Shown here piece by piece: positions 44,368 through 53,225 of a stretch of DNA of 64,000 nucleotides; position 1 is the stretch's first letter; each line of letters begins with the position of its first letter. The stretch lies in assembly GCF_950100655.1 (NCBI RefSeq), contig NZ_CATNLY010000023.1, positions 620,001 through 684,000 of the forward strand. The letters are read 5' to 3'. This DNA comes from Pleomorphomonas sp. T1.2MG-36 (GTDB lineage: Bacteria > Pseudomonadota > Alphaproteobacteria > Rhizobiales > Pleomorphomonadaceae). Below the pieces are notes generated by a model. The model saw nothing but the letters and a program-made list of their open reading frames with translations, did no database searches and was not told where the DNA came from. The position numbers and the translations under genes were made by a program.

Positions 44368-45855
44368 TCACTCGGCAGCGGCGGCCGCCGTCGCCGAGCC
44401 GGACGCCGTCTGCCATCCGAGATCGGGAAGCTGGATCATCCGCTGGCCACGCAAGTCAGACGCGCAGACGAGAAAACCGCGCTCCTCCATATAGGCGAGC
44501 AGTCGCCGCGCGCGGGATGGCGAGCGGGTCCCGTAGGCCCGGGCGATCTCGGCGTCGGAAGGGCATGGCGCCTTCTGGAGCGCCGCCTTGGCGACCAGCA
44601 GGAAGACGCCGCGCATGTCCTCGGGCAACGATGCCGAAATCAGCGTGGCCTGCTGCCAGGCGTCCTCGTCGACCGCCTCGGTCTCCACGCCGGCGCGGGC
44701 CAGCGACAAGCGCTGGCGGAAGGACTGCAAGTCGAGGCTGTCGCCGGTCACCCGCTTGATGCGGCAGCGGACGAGGAAGTCCTGATAGAGCATCGACACC
44801 GGCTGGAAGGCGGCGTCCGGCTCGGCCATCATCTCCACGAGGATTTCCTCGATCGCCTCGTCACGGGCAAGTCGCCCGAGTAGATCGGCCTGGGGCGGAT
44901 TGTCCTCGGGCGCCGGCGCCAGTGCCGCGCGGGACCGCGACAGCTCGGAAAGGATATCGGCGGTGGAGATGGGCGCGGCCGTGATGCGCGGCGCCTCCTC
45001 ACCGGCCGCCGACCGGAAAATCAGCTCGCGCGCCGCCTCGCCACCCTGTTCGGGCAGCGGCGTCAGCTTGGGACCGCCGCCGCGCCCCGTCGTTTCCACC
45101 GGCCCGATCCTGACCGCTTCCGGACGGCGACCGATGGCCGGACCGAGCGAGACGAACTCGCCGCGCTGAAGGTTGCGGAACATTTCCGCCTGTCGCCGCT
45201 CCATGCCGAGCAGATCGGCGGCACGTGCCATGTCGATGTCGAGGAACGTGCGCCCCATCAGGAAGTTCGAGGCTTCGGCGGCGACGTTCTTGGCCAGCTT
45301 GGCAAGGCGCTGGGTTGCGATGACGCCGGCAAGGCCGCGCTTGCGACCGCGACACATCAGATTGGTCATGGCACCGAGCGAGGCGCGGCGCGCCTCGCCG
45401 TCGGCCTCGCCGGACGCCGCCGGTGCGAACAGCTGCGCTTCGTCGACCACCACCAGCATCGGGTACCAGTGATCGCGCTCGGCATCGAAGAGGCCGTTCA
45501 GAAAGGCGGCCGCGGCGCGGACCTGGCCGTCGACATCGAGCCCTTCAAGGTTGAGAACGACGGACACGCGATGTTTGCGGACGCGGGCCGCGATCAGCGC
45601 CAGGTCACGCTCTGAGCAGTTGGCGTCCACCACGACGTGACCGAAGCGATCGGCCAGCGTCACGAAGTCGCCTTCGGGGTCGATGACGGCCTGTTGTACC
45701 CACTCGGCACTCTGCTCGAGAAGTCGGCGCAGAAGGTGCGACTTGCCGGAACCGGAGTTGCCCTGGACCAGCAGACGGGTGGCCAGCAGTTCCTCAAGGT
45801 CGAAGGCGGCACGCGTGCCGTTCGCCCTGTTGCCGATGTCCACGCTGAAGGTCAT
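44368..45855 (-). CDS. HerA-like ATP-binding protein (DUF87-type ATPase)
   Basis: The 495-residue protein has Walker A VQGNSGSGKSHLLRRLLE (P-loop at about residues 32-39), then AVIDPEGDFVTLADRF. Walker B is PMLVVVDEAQLFAP, and a sensor region reads NLMCRGRKRGLAGVIATQRL followed by AKLAKNVAAEASNFLMGRTF, the pattern of HerA/VirB4-like hexameric ATPases. The C-terminal 200 residues are less conserved and end in a small winged-helix-like region (CPSDAEIARAYGTRSPSRAR). Partners such as NurA are not adjacent. It may act in DNA processing or translocation. The start at 45855 is set by the conserved MTFSVDIG beginning. Confidence 0.82.
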   Translation of the reverse strand: MTFSVDIGNRANGTRAAFDLEELLATRLLVQGNSGSGKSHLLRRLLEQSAEWVQQAVIDPEGDFVTLADRFGHVVVDANCSERDLALIAARVRKHRVSVVLNLEGLDVDGQVRAAAAFLNGLFDAERDHWYPMLVVVDEAQLFAPAASGEADGEARRASLGAMTNLMCRGRKRGLAGVIATQRLAKLAKNVAAEASNFLMGRTFLDIDMARAADLLGMERRQAEMFRNLQRGEFVSLGPAIGRRPEAVRIGPVETTGRGGGPKLTPLPEQGGEAARELIFRSAAGEEAPRITAAPISTADILSELSRSRAALAPAPEDNPPQADLLGRLARDEAIEEILVEMMAEPDAAFQPVSMLYQDFLVRCRIKRVTGDSLDLQSFRQRLSLARAGVETEAVDEDAWQQATLISASLPEDMRGVFLLVAKAALQKAPCPSDAEIARAYGTRSPSRARRLLAYMEERGFLVCASDLRGQRMIQLPDLGWQTASGSATAAAAAE

Positions 45856-46002
45856 CCCGAAATCTTTGTCCCACGCACCGGTAAACACGGCCCGCCTTCG
45901 CGAGCATGTTTCTTCTGTCGACCGATTCGGCCGCCTTGGCCAAGGGCGAAGCAAGATGCTAACGCTGTCTTCTCCCGTGATTCACAGGCTGGAGCTTCGA
46001 CC

Positions 46003-46524
46003 ATGGTCCGAATTGCGCTTCTCACCGTTTCCGATCGTGCCGCGCGCGGTGAGTATGAAGACCTCTCAGGGCCGGCGATCGCGGCTTGGCTCGGCCGTGC
46101 CGTGACCTCGCCCCACGAGATCCTGACGCAGGTGGTCCCCGATGGCGTGGATAGCGTCGGCGGCGAGCTGGTCCGCCTCTGCGACGAAGAGCGGGTCGAT
46201 CTCATTCTCACGACCGGTGGAACCGGGCCTTCGCCACGCGACCTCACGCCGGAGGCGATGAAGGTGGTACTGGAGAAGGAGCTGCCGGGCTTTGGCGAAC
46301 TGATGCGCCGCATCAGCCTTGAGAAGGTGCCGACCGCCATCCTGTCGCGCCAGACCGCCGGGACGCGCGGCTCGACACTGATCGTCAACCTTCCGGGCAA
46401 GCCGGCCTCGATCGCCGTATGCCTCGACGCGGTATTTCCGGCCATTCCCTACTGCCTCGACCTGATCGGTGCCGGCCGTATCGAGACCGACCCGGCCGTC
46501 TGCCAGGCGTTCCGACCGGCATGA
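46003..46524 (+). CDS. mogA: Molybdopterin adenylyltransferase
   Basis: MogA adenylates molybdopterin before molybdenum insertion. The 173-residue protein has MVRIALLTVSDRAARGEYED, SGPAIAAWL, DLILTTGGTGPSPRDLTPEA (the MPT-binding loop) and LSRQTAGTRGSTLIVNLPGK, then PASIAVCLDAVFPAIPYCLD. Length and motifs fit MogA and not the shorter MoaB. The start at 46003 has GGAG nine bases upstream; the longer frame from 45637 is antisense to the ATPase gene. It supplies cofactor to the XdhD-like enzyme together with ModABC. Confidence 0.9.
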   Translation: MVRIALLTVSDRAARGEYEDLSGPAIAAWLGRAVTSPHEILTQVVPDGVDSVGGELVRLCDEERVDLILTTGGTGPSPRDLTPEAMKVVLEKELPGFGELMRRISLEKVPTAILSRQTAGTRGSTLIVNLPGKPASIAVCLDAVFPAIPYCLDLIGAGRIETDPAVCQAFRPA

Positions 46525-46539
46525 CGACACACCTAAAGG

Positions 46540-46570
46540 TTGCTTGCAAGAATGCCACTTCCCGTAGTAT
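46540..46570 (+). promoter_or_regulatory. cspA: Candidate cspA promoter with long leader
   Basis: TTGCTT (46540-46545) and TAGTAT (46565-46570) resemble -35/-10 boxes with a wide 19-base spacing. If used, the transcript has an untranslated leader of about 150 bases before the cspA ATG, as is typical for cold-shock genes. Confidence 0.35.
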
Positions 46571-46728
46571 GAAACTGCTATCGATTTTGGCCAGACCATC
46601 GGCCCTGAACGCCTGGGGTCCATCCCCCGCGACGTGACGACCTTTCCAAACTCGGTAACCACCTGCCACGCGCTCCGTGCGGGCGCTTGGCTTTCTTTCA
46701 AGTGACTTTCTGAGGAAAGGATCTCATC

Positions 46729-46938
46729 ATGGCTCTAGGTACCGTCAAGTGGTTCAACGCCACCAAGGGCTACGGCTTCATTGCTCCGGACGCCGGTGGT
46801 CCGGACGTTTTCGTTCACATCTCCGCCGTCGAGCGCTCGGGCCTTGGCTCGCTCAACGATGGCCAGAAAGTGAACTTCGAGGTCGTGCAGGACCGCCGTT
46901 CCGGCAAGTCCTCGGCTGACAATCTGTCGGCTGCCTGA
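46729..46938 (+). CDS. cspA: Cold-shock protein, CspA family
   Basis: The 69-residue nucleic-acid chaperone is one OB-fold domain. It contains the RNP1 motif [11 protein letters not shown]2 VFVHISAV and the start [15 protein letters not shown]. It binds single-stranded RNA and prevents secondary structure. AGGAAAGGA precedes the ATG, a long leader lies upstream and a strong terminator follows, so it is monocistronic. Whether it is cold-induced cannot be read directly. Confidence 0.96.
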   Translation: MALGTVKWFNATKGYGFIAPDAGGPDVFVHISAVERSGLGSLNDGQKVNFEVVQDRRSGKSSADNLSAA

Positions 46939-46967
46939 TCTCACGATCGACCGGCTTGAATGCAAAG

Positions 46968-46998
46968 CCCCGCGGGAGTTCTCTTCCGCGGGGTTTTT
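46968..46998 (+). terminator. Rho-independent terminator of cspA
   Basis: CCCCGCGG (46968-46975) and CCGCGGGG (46986-46993) form an 8-bp stem with a 10-base loop, followed directly by TTTTT. It lies 30 bases after the cspA stop. Confidence 0.9.
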
Positions 46999-47017
46999 CT
47001 TGTCCAGAACGAAGCCG

Positions 47018-47515
47018 TCAGTGGGTGCCCGGCACCATCATCCGACGCAGGGTTGAATCCTTCAGCACGAAATGGTGGTAAAGAGCCGCCGCAGCGTGGA
47101 TCAGGATCAGCAGGATGAACACGGGCTTGTTGGCGGCATGAACCTCGCCGAAGGTTTCGATGTCGACATACTGGGCGAGAAGGCCTGTGATCGGCGTAAC
47201 GATCAGCATGAGATAGAAAAGATAGTGCAAAGCCTCGCCCGCCTTCACTTGCAGAGCAGGGCCGGGCACCGAAGGCGGCACGCCGACCGTCAGGCGCAAG
47301 CCGAAACGGAACAGCGTCAGAACGAGGACGGCGATGCCGACGCCGACGTGCAGATAGTAGCCGGTCAGGAGCGGGGCGACGTCCTGTCCGGAATGCAGGA
47401 AATAATTATAGCGCCCCATGTCTTCGCCGAAGATCAACTGGAACAATACGAGAAGCACGATCAACCAGTGGAGCGAAAGCTGGAGAACGGTGTAACCGGT
47501 GGACTGCTTGGCCAT
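47018..47515 (-). CDS. Cytochrome b561 family protein
   Basis: The 165-residue inner-membrane protein has four hydrophobic helices and the haem-ligand histidines of bacterial cytochrome b561: LSLHWLIVLLVLFQLIFGE, YYLHVGVGIAVLVLTLFRFG, ALHYLFYLMLIVTPITGLLA and LIHAAAALYHHFVLKD. It probably carries electrons from quinol to an acceptor, or acts as a superoxide:quinone oxidoreductase like CybB. ATG 47515 starts MAKQSTGYTVLQ. It lies downstream of tex on the same strand, with 112 bases between. Confidence 0.9.
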   Translation of the reverse strand: MAKQSTGYTVLQLSLHWLIVLLVLFQLIFGEDMGRYNYFLHSGQDVAPLLTGYYLHVGVGIAVLVLTLFRFGLRLTVGVPPSVPGPALQVKAGEALHYLFYLMLIVTPITGLLAQYVDIETFGEVHAANKPVFILLILIHAAAALYHHFVLKDSTLRRMMVPGTH

Positions 47516-47627
47516 GGCGGACTCCCGCGGTGGTTAACGGAGCGGAGCTTACACCAAATCCGCCGACACAATCGGCAAGATTGCATCGATCACCCGGAAA
47601 TATACCGCCGCCGGTGACGGTGCCGTC

Positions 47628-49925
47628 TCACCGCCGCTTCATGGCGGCGGCCAGGGCGGCAGCCATGGCATTGTTGCCCGTCGATGGCGGCGGCGGACTC
47701 CGCCGGTCCGGCCGACCGCCGCCCGTACCTTTCGGCGCGCCGTCATCGTCCTTGCGCATGGACAAGGCGATACGCTTGCGTTTGACCTCCACCTCGACGA
47801 CACGAACCTTCACCACGTCGCCGGCCTTCACAACGTCGCGAGGGTCCTTCACGAACCGGTCGGCCAACTGGCTGACGTGAACGAGGCCGTCCTGATGGAC
47901 GCCGATATCGACGAAGGCACCGAAGGCGGCGACATTGGTCACCGTACCCTCGAGGATCATGCCGGGCTTGAGATCGGCAATGTCCTCGACCCCTTCGGCG
48001 AAGCTGGCGGTCCGGAACTCGGGGCGCGGATCCCGGCCGGGCTTTTCCAGCTCGCTCAGAATGTCGCGTACGGTCGGCAAACCAAAACGGTCGTCGACGA
48101 ATTTCGCCGGGTTCAGCGCCTTAAGCACGGCACTGTCGCCCATCAGCTGCCGAATGTCGCGGCCGCAGGCGGCGACGATGCGGCGGGCGACGCCATAGGC
48201 CTCGGGATGCACGGAGGAGGCATCGAGCGGCTCGTCGCCATCGCGGATGCGCAGGAAGCCGGCGGCCTGCTCGAAGGTCTTGGCACCGAGGCGCGGTACT
48301 TCCATCAGCGCCTTGCGGCTGCGGAAGGCGCCCGAGAGATCGCGGTAGGCGACGATGGCCTCGGCAAGCGAAGGGCCAAGGCCGGAGACGCGGGACAGGA
48401 GCGGCGCCGAGGCCATGTTGAGATCGACGCCGACGGCGTTCACCGCGTCCTCGACCACGGCGTCCAGCGCCTTGGCGAGATGGCCCTGATCGACATCGTG
48501 CTGATACTGCCCGACGCCGATCGACTTCGGCTCGATCTTGACCAACTCGGCCAGCGGATCCTGAAGGCGGCGAGCGATGGAAACGGCGCCTCGCAGCGAA
48601 ACGTCGAGACCGGGAAACTCACGGGCGGCCAGTTCGGATGCCGAATAGACCGAGGCCCCAGCCTCGCTCACCACAACCTTGGTGGGCTTGGGTGCCGGCA
48701 GATCGGCAATCAGCGCTGCGGCAAGGCGATCGGTCTCGCGGCTCGCCGTACCGTTGCCGATGGCGATCAGTTCCACCTTGTGCTTGCGGGCGAGGGAAGC
48801 CAGCGTTGCAAGCGCTCCGGCAACGTCGTTTCTCGGTTGGAACGGGTAGACGGTGGCCGTGTCGACCAGTTTGCCGGTGGCGTCGACCACCGCCACCTTG
48901 ACGCCGGTGCGGATACCGGGATCGAGGCCCATGGTGGTACGGGCGCCGGCCGGCGCCGCGAGCAGCAAATCCTTCAGATTGTCGGCGAAGACGCGGATCG
49001 CCTCGGTCTCGGCTTTCTCTCTCAACGTACCCATCAGGTCTAGGGACAGGGAAAGCTGAAGCTTGACCCGCCAGGTCCAGCGGCAGACATCGAACAAAAA
49101 GCCTTCGGCCGGCAGTTTCGCCGGAACGTTGATCGAAAAGGCTTCCGCCACCATGCGCTCCACCGGCTTGACCGGCGCCGGATCGTCCGCGTCGATCTCA
49201 AGCTCCAGGGCCAGCACCTCCTCGTTGCGGCCGCGCAGCATGGCGAGCGCGCGATGGCTGGGCACCGTCGCCCAGCGCTCTCGATGATCGAAGTAGTCGG
49301 CGAACTTTTCGCCGGCGGCTTCCTTGCCCGCGATCACCGCCGAGCGCAACACGGCGCGATCGCGCAAATAGGCACGCAGGCGACCGACGAGTTCCGGCGT
49401 CTCGGCAAAACGCTCGGCGAGGATATCGCGGGCTCCATCGAGTGCCGCCTTGATGTCCGGCACTGCCTCGTTGACGTAGGCCGCAGCTGTCGCGGCTGGC
49501 TCCCGCGTCCGATCGGCGAACAGCGCGTCGGCCAACGGCTCCAGCCCCTTCTCCTTGGCGATCTCGCCCTTGGTGCGGCGCTTCGGCTTGAAGGGCGCGT
49601 AGAGATCCTCGATCTCCGCCTTTGTGACGGCGGCGGCGATCTTTTCGGACAGCGCAGGGGTCAACTTGCCCTGCCCTTCGATGGCCGTCAGGACGGCGGC
49701 ACGACGGGTCTCGAGCTCGCGGAGATAGGATAGCCGCTCCTCAAGCTTGCGGAGCTGCGTATCGTCGAGCCCGCCGGTGACTTCCTTGCGGTAGCGGGCG
49801 ACGAAAGGCACCGTCGCGCCCTCGTCGAGAAGGCCGATAGCTGCCGCTGACTGCGCCGGCCGGCAGCCGATTTCGCTGGCGATGGCCTCGACAATGCGGG
49901 CTTCGACGGCTGCGGAAAGGCTCAT
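47628..49925 (-). CDS. tex: Tex family RNA-binding transcription accessory protein
   Basis: The 765-residue protein has the Tex layout: N-terminal helical domain ([20 protein letters not shown]), YqgF-like domain with [20 protein letters not shown], helix-hairpin-helix segments ([20 protein letters not shown]) and a C-terminal S1 RNA-binding domain. The S1 region is about 645-715: [20 protein letters not shown], then [18 protein letters not shown]. The tail is low-complexity, rich in Gly, Pro and Ala. It binds nucleic acids and affects transcription and stress or virulence-gene expression in other bacteria. Length is typical. Confidence 0.96.
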   Translation of the reverse strand: MSLSAAVEARIVEAIASEIGCRPAQSAAAIGLLDEGATVPFVARYRKEVTGGLDDTQLRKLEERLSYLRELETRRAAVLTAIEGQGKLTPALSEKIAAAVTKAEIEDLYAPFKPKRRTKGEIAKEKGLEPLADALFADRTREPAATAAAYVNEAVPDIKAALDGARDILAERFAETPELVGRLRAYLRDRAVLRSAVIAGKEAAGEKFADYFDHRERWATVPSHRALAMLRGRNEEVLALELEIDADDPAPVKPVERMVAEAFSINVPAKLPAEGFLFDVCRWTWRVKLQLSLSLDLMGTLREKAETEAIRVFADNLKDLLLAAPAGARTTMGLDPGIRTGVKVAVVDATGKLVDTATVYPFQPRNDVAGALATLASLARKHKVELIAIGNGTASRETDRLAAALIADLPAPKPTKVVVSEAGASVYSASELAAREFPGLDVSLRGAVSIARRLQDPLAELVKIEPKSIGVGQYQHDVDQGHLAKALDAVVEDAVNAVGVDLNMASAPLLSRVSGLGPSLAEAIVAYRDLSGAFRSRKALMEVPRLGAKTFEQAAGFLRIRDGDEPLDASSVHPEAYGVARRIVAACGRDIRQLMGDSAVLKALNPAKFVDDRFGLPTVRDILSELEKPGRDPRPEFRTASFAEGVEDIADLKPGMILEGTVTNVAAFGAFVDIGVHQDGLVHVSQLADRFVKDPRDVVKAGDVVKVRVVEVEVKRKRIALSMRKDDDGAPKGTGGGRPDRRSPPPPSTGNNAMAAALAAAMKRR

Positions 49926-50031
49926 ATCACGGCTCCCTCACAAGAAGGCCGCGACATTAGGCATCCTGTCCGGACGGCGCAACGGCGCCGACCGGCCTTG
50001 TCAACAAGCTGTCCGTGCCGTGGTGGCGACT

Positions 50032-50319
50032 TCAGCCGGAGACCACCTTGAGCGACGGCTTCTTGGCGGGCTCTTTCTTGGCCACTTCCTTCTTGGCGGC
50101 GGGCTTCTTGGCAGCCGGCGCCTTGGCTTCGGGCGCCTCCTTCTTGGCGGCGGCTGCGCGCGGCTTGCGAGCCGCCTTGGGTTTTGCAGCCGCCTCGGCT
50201 TCGGCGCGAACGATCGCCTCCGCCTCGTGCCAGTGTTGGTCGGCCCGTCCTTCGGGCTGCCCCTCGGCCAGCCAGAGTTCGCGCGCCTTTTCTCTGATCT
50301 TGGCTTCGATATCGGACAT
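50032..50319 (-). CDS. DUF2934 domain protein with Lys/Ala-rich tail
   Basis: The 95-residue protein begins MSDIEAKIREKARELWLAEG and continues QPEGRADQHWHEAEAIVRAE, the DUF2934 signature of an amphipathic pair of helices with W-x-H. The C-terminal half is repetitive A-A-K-K-x-P, resembling histone-H1-like tails and suggesting nucleic-acid binding. GAGGA before ATG 50319 supports the start. DUF2934 proteins are small, common in alphaproteobacteria and of unknown role. Confidence 0.8.
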   Translation of the reverse strand: MSDIEAKIREKARELWLAEGQPEGRADQHWHEAEAIVRAEAEAAAKPKAARKPRAAAAKKEAPEAKAPAAKKPAAKKEVAKKEPAKKPSLKVVSG

Positions 50320-50592
50320 GTCGAAATCCTCTTTTGTTCGGAACCCGGCCAGCGGACGCCGCATCCGGCATCCCCTCAGGGGCTTTCGGGACAAGAAACT
50401 GGACCCTTCGACCCGACGGCTTCGTCGACGAAACCGCAGCGAGAGCAATGTAGACCAGCACTCGCCATCTGAGAAGGCAATGACAGGCGGAAAACTGCGC
50501 GCTGGCAAAGACTTTTACTCCGAATCGCCCTGCATGACGCCTGTCATGGCGACGAGCCACCTCCTTGCGGGCGAACGGACTTCCCCGACGAG

Positions 50593-51028
50593 TCAGGCGA
50601 CAGAGCCGGCGATGGCCGGACGAAGGGCTGCGGCTGCGGCCACCAAGGCGCCGACATCGGCAGTGAGAAGGCTTCCGGCCTCGACGATACGACGACCGCC
50701 AACGAAGACGTCAGTGACATCGGCCCGACCGGCCGAATAGACGAGGTGGGTGACGGGATCGAACAGCGGGGCAGCATGCAGACGGCCGGTGTCGACCAGA
50801 ATGAGGTCAGCCTCCTTGCCAACCTCGATCGATCCCAGCCGATCGCTGGCGCCGAGTGCGCAGGCGCCGTTGCGCGTTGCCATGGCAAGGGCTTCGCCGG
50901 TGGTAACGGTGGTGGCGTCGCCTGTCGCGGCCATTGCGGACGGCAACGGCGCCGTTCTCGATGACGGTCATGGCATCGTCGCAGGTGACGACATGGTCGG
51001 CGCGAATGACGAGATCGGAACTGGGCAT
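50593..51028 (-). pseudogene. Amidohydrolase remnant (internal deletion and frameshift)
   Basis: Two disjoined pieces of an SsnA/AtzA-type amidohydrolase lie next to each other. From 51028 (after GGAGAG) the N-terminal strand reads MPSSDLVIRADHVVTCDDAM, then TVIENGAVAVRNG. The reading frame shifts near 50930. The C-terminal piece then reads VTTGEALAMATRNGACALGA, SDRLGSIEVGKEADLILVDT and FVGGRRIVEAGSL to the stop at 50593. The roughly 300 residues between, which carry every metal ligand of the family, are absent. The product cannot be an active enzyme. The pieces belong to the same superfamily as the intact SsnA-like gene at 29002. Confidence 0.8.
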
Positions 51029-51137
51029 GTTCTCTCCGGAGTATTCATTCATCGCCGATGGGCCGCACCCCGTAAAGAGAGTGTTGCCGCCCCATCTCCC
51101 TTGCCTCAAACTCGCCCCAGCAACCGGCGAGGCCATC

Positions 51138-51542
51138 ATGACCCATCCATTCTTCATCCCGAGCGGAGGCCTTCGGGAGTTCGCGACATCGGAACGCTGT
51201 CACATCACCGAGCTTCTCAACCATCCGACCCGGCCGGATGTGTCGCTGGCGCGGGCGCGCGTCACCCCCGGCGTGGTCACAGAGCTGCACGCCCTCGACG
51301 TCGAGGAAACCTATGTGATCGAGATGGGAAGCGGCATGATGGAGGTGGGGGGCGATCGCTTTCGCGTCGGTCCCGGCGACAGTGTTCGCATTCCTCAGCG
51401 GGTGTCGCAACGGATCGAAAACGACGGAGCCGTCGATCTCGTCTTCCTTTGCCTTTGCCGGCCGCGCTTCCGTCCTGAGGGCTACGCCAGCCTGGAAGCT
51501 TCCGTTGACGAGCCAACCCGGTCGGGGGCCACGGGGGACTGA
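51138..51542 (+). CDS. Cupin domain protein
   Basis: The 134-residue single-domain cupin has motif 1-like ARVTPGVVTELHALDVEETY, with V-I-E-M-G-S-G following, and motif 2 VGPGDSVRIPQRVSQRIEND. The metal-binding His pattern is partly kept (ELHALDVEETY; the usual C-terminal His is replaced by Q in RVSQRI). It may bind a small acid or sugar; the function is unknown. ATG 51138 has GGCGAGG just upstream. It overlaps nothing and diverges from the amidohydrolase remnant. Confidence 0.78.
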   Translation: MTHPFFIPSGGLREFATSERCHITELLNHPTRPDVSLARARVTPGVVTELHALDVEETYVIEMGSGMMEVGGDRFRVGPGDSVRIPQRVSQRIENDGAVDLVFLCLCRPRFRPEGYASLEASVDEPTRSGATGD

Positions 51543-51558
51543 GGCATACGGCATGTAT

Positions 51559-51586
51559 AATATTGAGAGCATTTCTCATGAATATT
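51559..51586. promoter_or_regulatory. Imperfect inverted repeat upstream of the chemoreceptor gene
   Basis: AATATTGAGA at 51559-51568 is mirrored by TCTCA-TG-AATATT at 51574-51586, with a 5-base centre and a 2-base bulge. It lies in AT-rich DNA between the cupin stop and the chemoreceptor gene. It could be an operator or a weak terminator hairpin for the cupin transcript. Confidence 0.35.
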
Positions 51587-51742
51587 GCGCATATAGGTAG
51601 TATAGCGCACCTTCACCTGACGTAAGTTCCTTAAATATCGATGGTTTTCCTAATTCATTTACGAAGAGGTAAGGGATTTGACGCGACATAGCCGGTGTCG
51701 GGCGCATCCGGTGCGCCGACCCCGCAGCACAAAGGAACCGGC

Positions 51743-53104
51743 ATGTCCGCTCCCTCGATCATTGCCTCTGACATGCGTCAGCGCCTCGGTTTTCACGCCA
51801 TCGACGACAGTGTTGCCGCGACCCTTCGCGAACATCGCTCCTATATTTTCAGTATTCTTGCCGACGGTATCGACGCCTTCTACCGGCATATCGCGGAGTT
51901 CCCTGAAACCAAGCGCTTCTTTCGATCTCCCGACCATATGGCCCATGCCAGGGCGGCACAGATCAAGCATTGGGAGCGCGTGCTGGAAGCTCGCTTCGAC
52001 GAGACCTATTTCCAGTCCGTTTCGAAGATCGGAGAGACCCATCACCGGATCGGCCTGTCTCCCACGTGGTACATCGGCGGCTACGACTTCCTGCTCAACA
52101 CGCTGATCGCCCGCATCAACAAGGATTACTCCGGCGGCTTCATGAAGCGCGGCCGGGATGAGACGCGGCTCAAGCTGCTGCAGGCGCTCAGCAAGGCCGT
52201 CATGGTCGATATGGATTTTGCCATTTCCGTCTACATCGATGCGGAACGCGCGGCGCGCCAGAGCCTGATCGACCACGTCACCAAGGAGTTCGAGTCGTCC
52301 GTCGGAGCCATTGCCGACAAGGTCCTCTCCTCGGCCAAGGATATGGCTGCGCTGACTCGCGACCTCGACCATGCGACCGACAGTGCCGCCGAACGGGCCA
52401 AGAGCGTGACGCGCGGCGCCGAAACGGCATCGGCGAACGTTGCCACCGTTGCCGCCGCCACCGAGGAACTGACCGGCTCCGTCGCCGAGATCACCCGCCA
52501 GGTCGAGGAATCGAGTCGCGTCGCCGCCGAGGCGGCCGCCGATGCCGCCCGCACGTCGACACAGATCAGGGACCTCTCGGAAGCTGCCAAGAAGATCGGC
52601 GACGTCGTCGATCTGATCGACAACATCGCGTCCCAGACCAACCTTCTGGCGCTGAACGCCACGATTGAAGCTGCCCGGGCCGGCGAGGCTGGCAAAGGGT
52701 TCGCCGTCGTCGCCGCCGAGGTCAAGCAGCTCGCCGACCAGACCGCCAAGGCGACGTCGACCATCGCTGACCAGATCAGGGGCATTCAATCGTCGACCGA
52801 GCAGTCCGTGGCGGCCATCAACACCATTTCCGGCGTCATCGGCCGCCTCAGCGAGATCTCCAACGTCATCGCGGCGTCCGTCGAGGAGCAGGGCACCGCC
52901 ACGCTCGACATCTCGCGCAATCTCAACCAGGCATCGACCAGCACCGCCGAGGTGACCGAGCACATCGACGGCGTGTCGCAGGCCAACGCCGCCGCCGTCG
53001 TGGCCACCGAGCGGATGAAGGTCGGTACGGCGGAGCTCGACGAAACCTGTGCCCGCCTCCGGTCGGAAATCAAGGGTTTCCTGGCCAAAGTGCGCGCCGC
53101 CTGA
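51743..53104 (+). CDS. Globin-coupled methyl-accepting chemotaxis protein (soluble aerotaxis receptor)
   Basis: The 453-residue protein has an N-terminal protoglobin sensor (about 1-165) with the proximal-His region [20 protein letters not shown], followed by a chemoreceptor signalling domain (about 190-453). The conserved hairpin tip reads [20 protein letters not shown] with [20 protein letters not shown]. There is no membrane segment, so it is a cytoplasmic receptor of the HemAT type that senses oxygen through haem and signals to CheA. AAAGGA precedes ATG 51743. A strong terminator follows. Confidence 0.93.
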   Translation: MSAPSIIASDMRQRLGFHAIDDSVAATLREHRSYIFSILADGIDAFYRHIAEFPETKRFFRSPDHMAHARAAQIKHWERVLEARFDETYFQSVSKIGETHHRIGLSPTWYIGGYDFLLNTLIARINKDYSGGFMKRGRDETRLKLLQALSKAVMVDMDFAISVYIDAERAARQSLIDHVTKEFESSVGAIADKVLSSAKDMAALTRDLDHATDSAAERAKSVTRGAETASANVATVAAATEELTGSVAEITRQVEESSRVAAEAAADAARTSTQIRDLSEAAKKIGDVVDLIDNIASQTNLLALNATIEAARAGEAGKGFAVVAAEVKQLADQTAKATSTIADQIRGIQSSTEQSVAAINTISGVIGRLSEISNVIAASVEEQGTATLDISRNLNQASTSTAEVTEHIDGVSQANAAAVVATERMKVGTAELDETCARLRSEIKGFLAKVRAA

Positions 53105-53124
53105 CGGCGCCTCCGAGCCCATAA

Positions 53125-53168
53125 GGGGCGGCAGCGAACGCTTTGCGCCGCTGCCGCCCTTGCTTTTT
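53125..53168 (+). terminator. Rho-independent terminator of the chemoreceptor gene
   Basis: GGGCGGCAGCG (53126-53136) and CGCTGCCGCCC (53149-53159) form a perfect 11-bp stem, followed by TTGCTTTTTC. It lies 21 bases past the stop codon and separates the gene from ilvD. Confidence 0.9.
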
Positions 53169-53225
53169 CGGCAAAACGGTCTCATCCGTCAGGCAATACG
53201 CCTTCCACCGAGATGGATCGAACCC

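Noticed and set aside
48000..49900. Antisense frames to tex (for example 47877-49043 plus)
   Set aside because: The tex protein is full-length and conserved. The antisense frame has no motif or ribosome-binding site.
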